A DNA stretch of 64,000 nt from Rhipicephalus microplus (GCF_043290135.1 NC_134710.1:133686655-133750654); one strand, 5' to 3'; counted from the stretch's first letter, positions 33,770-45,044 are shown. The notes: generated by a model not told the origin, from the sequence alone. Translations and numbers: made by a program.

Positions 33770-36085
33770 AGGTGGCATCAATATCTGACACTTCTGAATC
33801 CGCCACGCCATTGTCAGTACTGTTATATATTGTCTCTCGATTCTTTTGTGATATTCTAATAATTGCTCACTCGTTCTGTCGAGTGGTTTATGGTCAGCTT
33901 GGATAGGGAGAACAAAATGAGAAAAAAAAAATTCCTGCCCAATAAGCAATACGCACAGAAAATAACTCGCGATGCATGACGATGCTGAGCTAACTTGGCG
34001 TTTTTGGTACGGAAGAACCGAGAGAATGCACGGTGGCGTGGTCATGTACGAAATCGTAGGATGAAAATTGCTGTCCCACAATAGTTAACTCCAGATAAAC
34101 TGGACGCAATGTGCTTTCTTTAGGTAAAAGGTCGCAATGATAAAAAAAAATGTGGGGCCACGGTCAAAAAAGTGGCCTCGAAAATGTCTCCGTTTGCAAA
34201 GCGTTTACAATACCTTTGAATGATTGCAACCATAAGCGCGTGCGATTTCGAGCGGCACGTGTATTTAAATTGTGTCCGAACTGTTTGAAGTAATACGTCG
34301 TGCGGCTGCTATGTAGTTGTTGTTGTTTCCCTGTGCAAATGGCTCGTACCCAAAGAAGGGGATTGGCCGATTATAAGGTGAATTTGCCCTAAACTTTCAG
34401 CAATGCGTCATTCCTACAAATTTATGTAATGCGCGCAATAAATATATCTTCTTTTCCCCCTTTTTTTTTTCACGCACCTAACTTGAAGCTGCACGAAAAA
34501 AGAAAGAGAAAATGAGGACAAGAAGAGTACGATCAAACACGAGAGCCGAAATTCACAACACAACAACAACTTCCAGCTGAAATTTTATTGAAAAATAACA
34601 CCAACTTATAACATGCAAAAAAAAGAACGCCAAGAATATAAAAAAAATGAAGGGCGTTCGCGCCTACACGCACAGGTGTTTATCTTGAGCTCTGAAGATA
34701 AATGTGTCAGCGTCGTTTTAACTCAATTACCGTACTTATTAATTACTGATGTTTTCTAGATGAACGCCTGCACGTGTAGACACCGATGCATTTTATCATT
34801 GATTGTCGTTGGTGTTTTTTTTTTTTTGGCATGGTATAAGCTGGTGTTCTTTCAATAAAATTTCTATCGGAAATTCAGCGCCAGTCCTGTTGTGTTTGTA
34901 GTTCTCATTTCTTTAACGTTGCTTCAACCTATAGGCGAGACCGACTTTTCCAAACCAACAAGTTGCTATTTTCGTATCACGGCATCATGCGCGAAATGCG
35001 AAGTTACAAAGTTAAAAGTTAAGATAATCCAGCCGGAAAGAAAACAAAATCCCCAATCTTTCCTTCCCGATACCATAAACGCGTGAACTTCTACACAAAC
35101 GGCGCGGTGTTCTTGCAAACACGGATGCAGCGCAAAACTCTTAACGAGACATGGGCTGCGTTCGCTTGGGAACGAGTCTTCATGTAGGTCGGGGACCTGG
35201 CTAAAATCCCCGCAAGTTCGCGCCATTGGCACACGCTGAGCGACACGAATGACAGCGCCTGTCTGTTTACGCCACAATACAGCATACGGGCTCGAAGAAA
35301 GACCTCGCAGAGTACGCGTCAGCGGCTGTCTCTCTACCGTGCGGGGTGGCTCCGGTGTGTGTTTTGTTTACATGACGACAGCAGAATCGGGGCGCCAGGA
35401 GCTAGTGAAGAAGCACAGAAAGAAAAAAAGGGCGATTAGAACAGTCGGCACACGCGTGCGTATTAGTTTTTGGGCATTTACAAACCAGTGGCCTAACCAG
35501 AATTTTTCATCGTGAGCGGAAGGACTGCAAGAAGCTCAATCATACTTTATGTGTGCTCGTGCGTCCGTTTGTATGTGTGCGCGTATATATGTATATACTC
35601 ACCCTGGCTCACTACACACCTTATAAAATACGGCGTCACCATCTATGCGAATTTCTTAAGGGGCCTCGTCGAAGCACTGAGAGTGTGTGTCTGCGAGGTT
35701 TGTGTTGGCTGGTGTTGAGCGAGGTTTCAGTTCACTGAAAGCGAATACGACTGCGCAAATAAAGCTTCTCCAAACAACACTTTAAGTGGATTTCGTTCGC
35801 GCGTATTATATTCTAAAATATAAATCCACTCACCTTGACAGCACGACCGAACGGCGAAAGAAAGAAACAGACGGCACAAAATGACAGAAGGAACGCTGGC
35901 TTTGTCGTCTGCCTGCCAAGTTTAGCGGCCGTTGGTTACTTCTTACGCTTCACGAAATTGTACATCGACGCAAAGTTTTGTGTAATAAATAAAATAGGTT
36001 TCTCTGCAACGGGAAAACATAATTAGCTTATTACGTACTCTTTTAGAGAGAAATAAACCATTTTAACGCGAAGCCAGACGCGTTT
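33770..36085. other. no gene recognised; one possible terminal exon at about 34937-35086
   Basis: After CAACCTATAG (34926-34935), an acceptor-like site, a plus frame runs ETDFSKPTSCYFRITASCAK, then CEVTKLKVKIIQ, to a TGA at about 35086. It might be a last exon of a small secreted protein, but no partner exon was found. Otherwise AT-rich DNA. Confidence 0.25.
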
Positions 36086-36547
36086 TCGAGACGTAGCGTT
36101 TCCCAATATACACTAGAGGGAACTCTGGCGCTAGTGTCTATGGGAGCTGCAACGCACGGCGCTTCAGTGAGCATGGGAATGATGGGTAGTACACACATTT
36201 GTCTAAACTTCGTACTTCTGGCCTGCTTTTGGCTCCGTGTGTGTTCGTGTGGCTTAAAGCTGTTTTCTCACGAAACAAAAATCGGCAAATGTTTAGCAAT
36301 TGCGCTTCACCGCCCTATTTTTTTTTCGAATTACCTTTCCAAATTGGGTCATGAAGTTCAAAAGGGTTGAATCTTTCTTTCAAAACAAAATCGAAACACG
36401 GCATTAAACGAAGCCGCAAGTACGATTCACCGCCCGCAAGTACGAAGACTAGGCAAATGTGTGTACTACCCATCATTCCCATGGTCGCTGAACCATCGCA
36501 GTGCCAGAGTGCCCTCTAGTTAATTTTCAGAAACTCTATGTCTTCGA
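36086..36547. mobile_element. foldback/MITE element, copy 2 (about 462 bp)
   Basis: The left arm CACTAGAGGGAACTCTGGCG and GCATGGGAATGATGGGTAGT pairs with the right arm, whose reverse complement reads CTAGAGGGCACTCTGGCACT and CCATGGGAATGATGGGTAGT. The arms extend over roughly 130 bp each. It is in the same orientation as copy 1 and 2.8 kb from it. Non-coding. Confidence 0.8.
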
Positions 36548-36817
36548 GGTATACAAATCCGAGTCAAATTCGAAGCTCACGTGTCCCGGAATTTCGGCTG
36601 TGTTCCAATTCTTAGGCAGCACGTAGACAGTCTACACAGACTGCTTAGAAGAACGCACCGAGCCCATGCTGTCCGAGAATTGGAACACGTTTAGACAGCT
36701 TTTACGCGACAATGCACCACCTCGCATCGAGAAAAAAAAATCTAAAAGAAACAAACGTAACAGTTGTATTTCTCGCTTATTTCATGTTGAAATCAAAAAC
36801 AAATAAACGTTACTCAC

Positions 36818-36925
36818 ATTGAGCGTCTGGGAAAGCGTTTGCTTGTGTGCAGACGGCCATTCTGGCGCAATTTGATCTATCACCTTTCTTTCCTCCGTGA
36901 TCTGAGCAATTCGCTGAGCCGCCAT
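36818..36925 (-). CDS. candidate first coding exon, 36 codons
   Basis: On the minus strand CAAGATGGCGGC gives a start codon inside a YY1-like AAGATGGCGGC motif, a common promoter-proximal and start-codon context. The frame reads MAAQRIAQITEERKVIDQIA then PEWPSAHKQTLSQTLN and meets the donor AAT|GTGAGTAAC exactly at phase 0. An earlier possible donor is GAAAG|GTGATA after residue 14. Charged and amphipathic residues suggest a helical intracellular protein. No family is recognised. The surrounding TTCCAATTCT/TAGACAGC repeats raise the alternative that it is a transposase first exon. The phase is compatible with the exon at 32390-32473. Confidence 0.45.
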
Positions 36926-36929
36926 CTTG
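36918..36929 (-). promoter_or_regulatory. YY1-like motif over the start codon
   Basis: CAAGATGGCGGC on the minus strand matches the vertebrate and insect YY1/Pho-type core (AAGATGGCGGC). Such sites often overlap the 5' UTR or start codon. Function here is inferred. Confidence 0.35.
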
Positions 36930-37167
36930 TTTAGACAGCAAAGTAGCCTGCATGCATCGTATTTGTCTACGATGCGGTCTTCTCGGAGCTGTCTATACTT
37001 TGCCGGCTACATGAGAATTGGAATAGGACTTAAGATGGCCGCCGTCCATTTAGCTGTCTATTTAGCCGTCAACGGTGAGTATTGGAATACAGCATTCCTC
37101 GCATCCAGCAGCTCACTATCACCAGATTTCTTTGTAGGTAATTTTGTGAGAAACTATGTTGTACAGC

Positions 37168-37290
37168 CCGTATTCACAAATGCTCCTCGACTCGACTCTC
37201 CCCGTCGACTCTGTGGAATTCAGGACTATGCTTCTCCTCAACTCGAGGTCGAGGGGCACTCAAGGATGTTTCTCAGCATTTTCACTAACG
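37168..37290 (+). repeat. partial third copy of the CCGTATTC element
   Basis: CCGTATTCACAAATGCTCCT then CGACTCGACTCTCCCC matches the left end of the MITE-like elements at 14370 and 29091. Similarity fades after about 40 bp. A GTGAGTATT donor-like site at 37074, following an ATGGCCGCCGTCC frame, lies upstream. Confidence 0.4.
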
Positions 37291-38639
37291 AGGAGCCTTT
37301 CGCGAAGAGACGTCCTCCACGTGGGGAAGAGACCATGGCAAAATATATTCTCGAAAGGATGCCCTGAGCATCAGAACAAGATCGCCTCTTTTTATTTTCG
37401 AGTCTGAACTACTGTCGTCCGTTTTTTTTTTTTTTTTGCAGTCAGTGGTACAGCGGAGGAAATGTTTATCGTGCGTTGTGCTGACACTGCTCCTGAAGTT
37501 GTTGTGTCTTGCAACATAACAACCTTGCAAGATGGTTTTGATATTATTTCTATACAAGCATCGAAGATCACAATATGCACACGTGCAGCCTTCATATTAT
37601 ATTGCAGGCAAAGTGATCAGTAATAGCTCGCCTGAGACGACTTTATATATATCGAGTCTTACCTGGATCCACTAACCTTATCTTCACGGCATAGATTCCC
37701 TCGCACAGAAAACTTGATGATGCAACGAATGATTCGCATGACGAACGAAGTGTAGTAGACGACTAATATGTTGCACACGACCGTATTCATCTGCGATCGT
37801 CGTTTGTTAGTAAATGAATCGTAACTCACCTCTACTTCACTTATGTTAGCTTCAACAGCAAAAAAAAAACAATAAAGAGCTGTCTAAATTTACTGGACGT
37901 AGTGAATATATTACGAAAGTTTATTTTAACTAGCCACATCCTGCGAGCTCGACGCTGTGCAGAGACCCCTGTGCATAGCAGACGACAAAGCAGAAGGCTC
38001 GTTGGTGCGCACCGCACCCGATCATGTTTACCGTTGTTTATATTGGCACGCATTTATAGCCTATCCATTGTGTTCAAGTCTATTTCTGCTACAAAAGAAA
38101 GCGATAAAAGCTTCTCTAACTATGAGCTCTGAGCGGGAACTCCTGAGGTCAAGTTCAAAATTGCGCGCGAATGATTGAAAACTGTCACACAAATGACACT
38201 CATGTGGAAGCGAAGAAGAATGCACGATGAAATCTGTCTGCTGACTATAACTGCCAACCACACATTATTGAACAAAAAAAAAAACAGCTTACAGAGTTCA
38301 GTAAAAAAAAAAAAAGACTCGCAAGGAAAGAGGAATATGCGCGTTATGTAAGTGAATAGTTCGATGGTGTAAACAAACTTTTCATGTGTCAGAGCCGCTG
38401 GTTATATATTTTTATGCAGTGCTATACGAGAACTGTACAGCCGCGGCCACGTCTGAGTAGAACACGCGAGGAGCCGGGTTCAACTGGCGATCAACTGGCG
38501 ATCTAGCCAGTTCTTCGATCAACGCAGGGGGAATCACACCTTCCCCCCAGCGTTGGGAGAAGGTGGGAGGAGTACAAAAGACGATAGAGGAAAGATGCAA
38601 AAACAAAAGAGAAAACTAAAAAGGACAATACAACAATGG
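37291..38639. other. nothing firmly recognised
   Basis: T- and A-runs, short frames, and donor-like sites on the minus strand at about 37655 and 37830 without convincing exons. 38480-38510 has a duplicated CAACTGGCGAT. Confidence 0.35.
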
Positions 38640-39060
38640 TTAAAGCCTGTCTGTAAGGCCAGTTGTCGGCAAGAAACACAATAATGCTTTAAAGCCTTCA
38701 GTGCTGAAGACGGGCTTGGACAGTGTCCCGGAACCCTCATCAAGTCCATCTAACGCGTCAGAAATTTCTTGTCTTGGCGCACTAAAACATGGACTCTCAC
38801 ACAGAAGATGTGAAATTATTGGCCACTCCCATCAGAAAAACAACAAAAAAACTAGGCATTCGTGAAGGCCACGCCAAAAGCTGGCACAAAAGCGTCTCCT
38901 CAGCTCGAAATATTCCCTACAGAATATTTTACGCTCGGTTGAAATAAGCTGTTATAAATCATTGATCTTGAAAGATAGTTTCCACACAAACGAAGAGCCC
39001 AAGGTGCATGTGGCCTGTCAAATGAGCAAGCGTGGCGCTTCAAGCATGAAGCCTGTTAAT
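38640..39060 (-). pseudogene. C-terminal remnant of an RNase H-type LINE
   Basis: 38640-38813 on the minus strand is open and reads SHLLCESPCFSAPRQEISDA, then LDGLDEGSG and GFKALLCFLPTTGLTDRL, then stop. The order HxxCxxxxF...L...KALLxFLxxTGLxDxL is the usual ending of LINE proteins with an RNase H domain and C-terminal Cys/His motif. It is comparable to the ending at 63300-63470. Upstream sequence to about 39060 shows weaker remains across several frames. Confidence 0.55.
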
Positions 39061-40407
39061 GAAGGAGGTACTTGCAATTGGTGTTTTTGGTCTGCATGTG
39101 CGAGTACATGTTTCATGTCCCCTAGATAGTTTACTGATTCTGATCAAGTGAGATCGATCTTGAATAGAAAATACTAGCGACGCCTTTCGAGTTCCACAAG
39201 TATGACGTGAGAGCAAGTCTCTCGTATAGGTGTCAACTGCTTGCGACAACTGCGACACACATTCGCAGAAAACTGCTGGCGAACCGCATGTTAGCCCTTA
39301 TACTATACTACAAGCAGCATCATGAGCATGTTGTACCAGGACCAAAGTACACCGAAACCCTGACTTTGCAGAAGTGTGCGTTATTTGCTTCTGAAGTTGC
39401 ACGATTCTTATATCATACAAAAAAAAGAAGCAATTCTAGATAGATAAAGATATCTTATATGTACATTACGTAATTTGGCTGCAACTGTGACATGAGGAAG
39501 CTATGGTGACATTATTCGTAGGAAGACTCGTGGAAGACCCGCTCTCTTTGTATGACCCCTCTGGGGGTCTCGTTAATTGGTCTACTTGCGTCCCGAGTAT
39601 TATACACTTGAGGAGTTAAGGTTTGTATAGCGGGATAGTTTATAAAACGCCCAACAGCGTGCCTGTCCCTTTATGCGTGCAGAAAACGCGGCATGCATTC
39701 CACCCACCCCACGAGAATACCGCTGTCGGATATTGAACCAATCAAACCGTGACTGCATCAAAACGCGGCAATGCTGAGCCACTGCAGCGGGTGCCAGTGC
39801 AGAGTAAAGGGGCGACCGACTGCAGGGTAAGGGCAGGAAACGACCACCGTGGGAAAGCGGCTCGGCGGTGGATGCGCGACAGGCTCGATCCCTGCAGCAG
39901 CAGGACGTCACAGCGGCGCCCGCTGGCCGCGGCAGATTCCGCTGGGAACGAGCACGCAGCTCTACGGACGGCGAAATCATAAAAGCGGCCACACCGCGAA
40001 AGCGAAACAAAGCTTGGCTGGTCTTTTACTACACTAGCAGCAAATGTATACGCAATATGATCGATCGCGTGTCACACATACACAAAAAAGGGGCATATAC
40101 GCTGCGTATCTGCAGCACCAACTATTGTAAAGCAAAAAAAAAAGGGGGGGGGGGGACGTTCAATGATGAAGCAAGTGGGAGCAGCACGAAAAAGAAAACA
40201 GCTCTACTCTGTTTCACTACTTTGGTTTAACACTACCAAAACTACGAGGTGTAAAGAACCACACGCTTACTCAGCGAAACGTATACTCATACATACAAGT
40301 GCCTTAAGATTGACAAGGTTGGCTAGAATTGGCGTTTCTTTGGTGTTCTACGCCATGTCGATACATTATACGTGTATTCTTCATCGCTTTTATTTCTTAC
40401 GCATTGA
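39061..40407. other. no gene recognised
   Basis: 39750-39990 is GC-rich with opposing frames. An A10G12 compound homopolymer lies at about 40133-40156. No repeat family until the SINE at 40408. Confidence 0.35.
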
Positions 40408-40651
40408 TTGATATGATTGATATGTGGGGTTTAACGTCCCAAAACCACCATATGATTATGAGAGACGCCGTAGTGGAGGGCTCCAGAAATTTCGACCACC
40501 TGGGGTTCTTTAACGTGCACCCAAATCTGAGCACACGGGCCTACAACATTTCCGCCTCCATCGGAAATGCAGCCGCCGCAGCCGGGATTCGAACCCGCGA
40601 CCTGCGGTTCAGCAGCCGAGTACCTTAGCCACTAGACCGCCACGGCGGGGC
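40408..40651 (-). mobile_element. full-length young SINE with 14-bp TSD
   Basis: A nearly consensus copy: GATATGTGGGGTTTAACGTC tail side, GGGATTCGAACCCGCGACC box B, and CCTTAGCCACTAGACCGCC box A. Flanks TTCTTACGCATTGA (40394-40407) and TTCTTACGAATTGA (40652-40665) differ at one position. The high integrity suggests a recent insertion. Confidence 0.93.
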
Positions 40652-40844
40652 TTCTTACGAATTGAATTATTCGTGTCGGTTATCACCGATAACTGTGTTT
40701 ACAAATCAACATGGCAGCACACATTCAGAAGTGACTGCCCGCTTCCATCCGGACTTGCCCTTACTACACACCCACTGCGCTGACAGCAGTAAACAAATAA
40801 TGAAATCAGCCATCGATTTGTTTCACCGCACTCTGGCACTATAA

Positions 40845-41513
40845 TGCCTAGTTCACACTGAAACATCCGCTTTCTACAGCGACCGAAATTCCCCTGTCGC
40901 CGAAACGCAGCATCGTTCGCACTGGACGCGCCCCGCACCGCCGAATATGCCATCTACGACGGGGCGAACGCGGGATGGATGCGCTGTCACCCGGTTGTTG
41001 TCGCGGCTCGCAAACACCACTACGCTATCCGGTGGTGTATACTTCGACAATTCTCGTACGCAAGAAGCAAGGGAAGACAGTACTGCTTACTTTGCTGGCA
41101 AGTGGCTGTCTTGTAATGCACGAAGAGCAGAAAAACCACCGACGCCACCGGCGTGTGTAAGTTCGTTTTGCTCTGCAAGACCGCAACAAGCTCGGTCGCG
41201 CCAACAGCAAGCTCGGTCACCTCTTTCACGAAATACGGAGGCGAAGTAGGCACAGAGTAGGTTAAACTCCCGTTGGTTTCAACATTCAGTTACGTGCACT
41301 GCGGCATAACAAGTGAGCAGGGCTCGGCCGCCATTTTTCAAAATTCCTTGACTAGCGCTCCTATTGGTCCGCGGTGACCGATTCGGTGGCAGACGCCGCA
41401 AAAATCGGTCCGAGAGCGATCGGCGTGGAGAGGGCCCTTTCGGCGGATCTCGCCGCCGCCGAACCGGATTCGGAGCACTTTCGGCGGCCGGAATGCTCAG
41501 TGTGAACGCGGCC
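40845..41513. mobile_element. PIF/Harbinger-like element, 669 bp, TAA TSD
   Basis: The ends share GCCNNGTTCACACTG: left TGCCTAGTTCACACTG, right reverse-complemented GGCCGCGTTCACACTG. They are flanked on both sides by TAA (40842-40844 and 41514-41516), the 3-bp TWA target typical of PIF/Harbinger transposons. The right half is very GC-rich with repeated CGGCGG and CCGAAT blocks. A transposase-like N-terminal frame is inside, but the catalytic DDE region is absent, so the copy is a non-autonomous deletion derivative. Confidence 0.7.
40975..41157 (+). pseudogene. N-terminal piece of a Harbinger-type transposase
   Basis: The frame from ATG at 40975 ends with KTVLLTLLASGCLVMHEEQK then NHRRHRRV. 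A hydrophobic Leu-rich stretch followed by a Glu/Arg-rich basic segment of the RRHRRVW type is the usual start of animal HARBI1-like transposases. A splice donor, CGTGT|GTAAGTTCG, follows at 41157. Everything downstream, including the DDE nuclease, has been lost in this 669-bp element. Confidence 0.45.
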
Positions 41514-41516
41514 TAA

Positions 41517-42475
41517 AGCATCAGGTACGTTTTGTCGATATTAGCCAGATAAGCTGCTTGCTTAGCCGCATCTGCTAAGTCTAACGTGCCGAGGCCGTGT
41601 TAGGAGTGCGTGGTGAGACCAAGAACACTGCATCTTCAAATATTGGACATGTAACCTCGCACAGCATTGCGTGCACATCAAATCTTCCTTCGGTGGAAAC
41701 AAAATAAAGAGAAAAGGAGCGTTGCAATGGCAGACGCGATGGAACGCGTCGACGGAGAATAAGACAAGCGAGAACCAAGAACAGCGTCGGAGATAAACAG
41801 CCGCAAAGTGAAGTTATCCGCCGGCATGAGATCCTACCGATCTTAAGCAGAGCAATAAATTCATGCTTGTTTAGGTTCCCTATGTAGTTGCTTGTTTAAT
41901 AGCTTTACTGCATTTTAAGTTAATAAACCAGCCATAACAACTACAATTCGTTGAGCAGACGCCGTGGATACGGTGAGCAGACGACACGGCGCGAATGAAT
42001 ACATGTGGAGGGGCTTAGCGCCCTTCCTATTGGCTGAGGGGCCTGTAGCCTCCACAGGGCTGAAAGGAACTTCTGAAAGAGAGTATAGAGATCGCGCACC
42101 ACTTTTTTAATCATTTCGCATAGAATTTCTCGTGGCCGCTATCACCCAAGTGGATTTGTGAATGCACAGTTCTGTAGAGAATTCCTCCTTAACTATTCAA
42201 AACCTCGGAATTTGTTCGTTATCAGAACCACTTTAGGAGCCACGTAATTTATCTATCAGCATACTTTAAAATATCCAATAATTTTCGTTGTGTTTCAATG
42301 GTTGAAAACAACGACAACTTCAAGGACTTTTGAGCATCGCCTTCAATGGTATACAACATGGTGGGGCCCCGTACGCATCACCTTCACAGTTGCGCAGTGC
42401 CCCCTAAACCATAATGAAATGGAAAAACTGTTTTTTTTCCTGCAGGACGTGCTTCGCGCGTAGCAACCACAATGC

Positions 42476-42476
<1 letters not shown>
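41517..42476. other. nothing recognised
   Basis: Ordinary AT-balanced DNA with short frames. No transposon piece was recognised. Confidence 0.4.

Positions 42477-42530
<54 letters not shown>
42477..42530. repeat. (ATT)n microsatellite
   Basis: About 18 perfect ATT units. Confidence 0.97.
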
Positions 42531-42531
<1 letters not shown>

Positions 42532-42714
42532 TAGCCGGAGCAGAATCTATTGTTAATGAAATGGGATGTCTTAGTACCCTTTTTAAAGAATTATTCCTTT
42601 AAATTCCTTTTTTTTTGGCTTTCTGTGAGTTTGCAGAGATGCCTTTGGCTATTTAGTTCGCTCTGTATGCACATTAGGTACATTTATAATAACTACCTTG
42701 AAAGGAAAAAAAAA

Positions 42715-42790
42715 CTAGCATAGCTTTGTGGTAGAACGAGTGGAACACTTGCTTACTCTGCAGAATGAGTGTGTTTGAATACGCATTGAA
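42715..42790 (+). mobile_element. degraded tRNA-like SINE head
   Basis: ATAGCTTTGTGGTAGAACG (box A-like) is followed by CTTGCTTACTCTGCAG and GTGTGTTTGAATACGC (box B-like) at tRNA spacing on the plus strand. It resembles the GTGGCTCAGTGGTAGAA head at 23582 more than the abundant SINE. Confidence 0.35.
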
Positions 42791-43449
42791 CTCTTTTCTT
42801 TTTATCTCATGATGCGTGATAGCCGCGAATAAAACGGGCAGCTGCGGCGGACAGCGTCACCGCCTGAATTATCTGTTGTGAGCTCCTAACAACTCATCCT
42901 GTAAAAAAAAATGAACAGCACCTGACTTATGCAAAGAAAGTCTTCAGCTTGAAAATGTTGATAAATGTCTGCGCGAGGAACGCTGTGGAGCCGCCGGTGA
43001 CAACGGGGCTCTCTTATAGCTTCTCATCTGCACACCGAAGTTATTCAGCGACGAACTGATTCATCGCCGAAGACTGCGACGAACGGGTTCGCAGGTTAAG
43101 TAATCTCTGTGTTGTTGATAAGACAACATTCATATAGGAGTGCATGAACAATTAAGATTGGTCCTAGGAATTATTAGTCGCTTCACCAGAACGTCTTGAT
43201 ATGATCACGCAGCGGCCACGGATACAAAGCCCTTGTGATGGACTAAGAAAGAAGCTTACTTCTGCCATTCATAATTGGCGGCAAAAGTAAGTGCCGCGAA
43301 GTTAGGGGTAAGGTGAGTGAAATACAAGAAGAGGGCGAAGAGAGTGCACGCACTCTAGAGGCATATGCACGAGGGCACACACCACCGAGCGCCAGGTATA
43401 AGAGGTAGATGAGATGACTTCACACGAAAAAAACTAGTGGGTACCCAGT

Positions 43450-43525
43450 GGCCCTGCAGCAGTCAAACCCAGTACCTCCGGAACGTCAGTAGCTTAATTC
43501 CCTTGCGCTCCACCCGAACCGCAAT
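43450..43525 (-). mobile_element. degraded tRNA-like SINE head
   Basis: The reverse complement contains AAGCTACTGACGTTCCGGAG then GTACTGGGTTTGACTGC, a box B-like element after an A-box-like AGGGAATTAAGCTACTG stretch. No recognisable body follows. Confidence 0.3.
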
Positions 43526-44448
43526 AAAAAAAGGGCCGTTATATTGAACCATATGTAAAACAAGCCTCAATTGCGTAATTCGCCACTTGTATAGCTCTTC
43601 GTTAAGGCGCACCGAGAGAAAGAAAACGTTAGGAAGGGCAAACAGGGAGGTTAAAGAAAGACGAGCACGACTGACTAACAGCTAGATAATGTGCTACGAC
43701 ATTAATAGGAGAAATAGTATTTTTTTATCGTGTGTTTGTTATGGTCAGGCGTGTTGGTCTCTTTTCAATTGAACATGACAACAGAAAGTGCACATAGTTT
43801 GCTGAACGTACAGATTTTCTCTGAGCTCTGATTATTATTTTTAGATGGTATGTTTTCTGCTCGCAGTTGCGACTCAGCTTGCGAGTGAGAGAAAATATCC
43901 ACTTCCATGTGAATACCGTTTGAAATATTCTAGGCACGCGCATATAGCCATAAATTTTGCGGAAAGACCTACTATATATATAATCGGGTAAATTAAAACA
44001 AAATAGCTGTTGATTAGGCATTGCCGTGGTCTATTTCGTAAGTAAAGCCCGCTTTCGTTTGGAATGCAGTGGGTAAGTGCCTTCGACAAAAAGCCGCTGC
44101 AACTGAAGATTGCGAAACCCATCGATATGGGCTGTAAAATTCGCGTATTACGAGTGAAAAATAGCGCCCCCCCCCCAAAAAAAAAAAAACAGATGGGACA
44201 AGACACGACACGCGACCAGGGTGCTGACTAACAACCAAACGTGTCTTTTATTCCTTCAGTCAGCGTATGTACGCTTGACGACTATCACAATGAAACAACA
44301 GAAAATTGAAAAATAAGCCTGTGCAGAGGCAAAGGCGCGATAAACGGGACATGAGTTCTATACTGCATTCGGAAGGAGCGCAATCGAAAAAAGGCTTACA
44401 CATGTCCTACCCTTTCCTTATATGTGATGATTGATGAGCTTCTGAAAT

Positions 44449-44689
44449 GATTGATTGATTTGTGGGGTTTAACGTCCCGAAACCACCATATGATTATGAG
44501 AGACGCCGTAGTGGAGGGCTCCGGAAATTTCGACCACCTGGGGTTCTTTAACGTGCACCCAAATCTGAGCACACGGGCCTACAACATTTCCGCCTCCATC
44601 GGAAATGCAGCCGCCGCAGCCGGGATTTGAACCCGCGACCGGCGGGTCAGCAGCCGAGTACCTTAGCCACTAGACCACCGCGGTGGGGC
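44449..44689 (-). mobile_element. full-length young SINE
   Basis: From GATTGATTGATT through the consensus body to the head CTTAGCCACTAGACCACCGC. Almost identical to the copies at 40408 and 52657. A target-site duplication is not evident in the flanks. Confidence 0.93.
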
Positions 44690-44706
44690 ACCATAAGTAT
44701 TTAACA

Positions 44707-45044
44707 GGGAGCTTTTGAACAGGGGCCCCAAAAGTTTCGGGCCCCAAGGCCTTTTGCGTATGGACGGTTTGCGTCAAGCAGGAACGACGAGTTTTCGAAT
44801 AGGGTCTGCGACGCTTTGGACACTGTCCCTAGCCTATATGTCACTCTAATCTTGGCCGAGAGCCGTCACTTCAGTGGGTGCCGTCACGTTTGTCTGACTC
44901 AAAACTTTTGCGGCCAGCTTTAGGGATCCCACTAAATTCGAATATTAGCGTCCCCAATTCAAAAGCCAAACGCGCATTGGGTTTTGCGCATGCACAGTGT
45001 CCTTGACGATGTTTCTTCGGGGCCCCAAAAGTTCGAAAACTTCC
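44707..45044. mobile_element. MITE-like element with GGGGCCCC ends
   Basis: The left end reads GGGAGCTTTTGAACAGGGGC then CCC. The right end, reverse-complemented, reads GGAAGTTTTCGAACTTTTGG then GGCCCC. The two form imperfect terminal inverted repeats of about 30 bp around the palindrome GGGGCCCC. The interior is non-coding. No duplication was identified. It starts only 18 bp after the SINE at 44449. Confidence 0.5.

Larger units (their letters stand above)
36600..37025. repeat. TTCCAATTCT inverted-repeat unit with TAGACAGC motif cluster
   Basis: GTGTTCCAATTCT (36600-36612) has a perfect inverted partner at 36676-36688 and a second inverted partner (AGAATTGGAA) at 37014-37023. The outer pair can be extended with similar sequence inward, as terminal inverted repeats would. 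TAGACAG(C) occurs at 36624, 36692 and 36932 and, inverted, at 36987 and 37052. This is either a DNA transposon with subterminal repeats or a promoter with repeated motifs. It encloses the candidate exon at 36818. Confidence 0.4.

Noticed and set aside
40580..40651. tRNA gene call at SINE heads (also 44620, 52830, 22430)
   Set aside because: Box A and box B are present, but the sequence continues directly into the SINE body and the cloverleaf arms are incomplete. They are tRNA-derived promoters and not tRNA genes.
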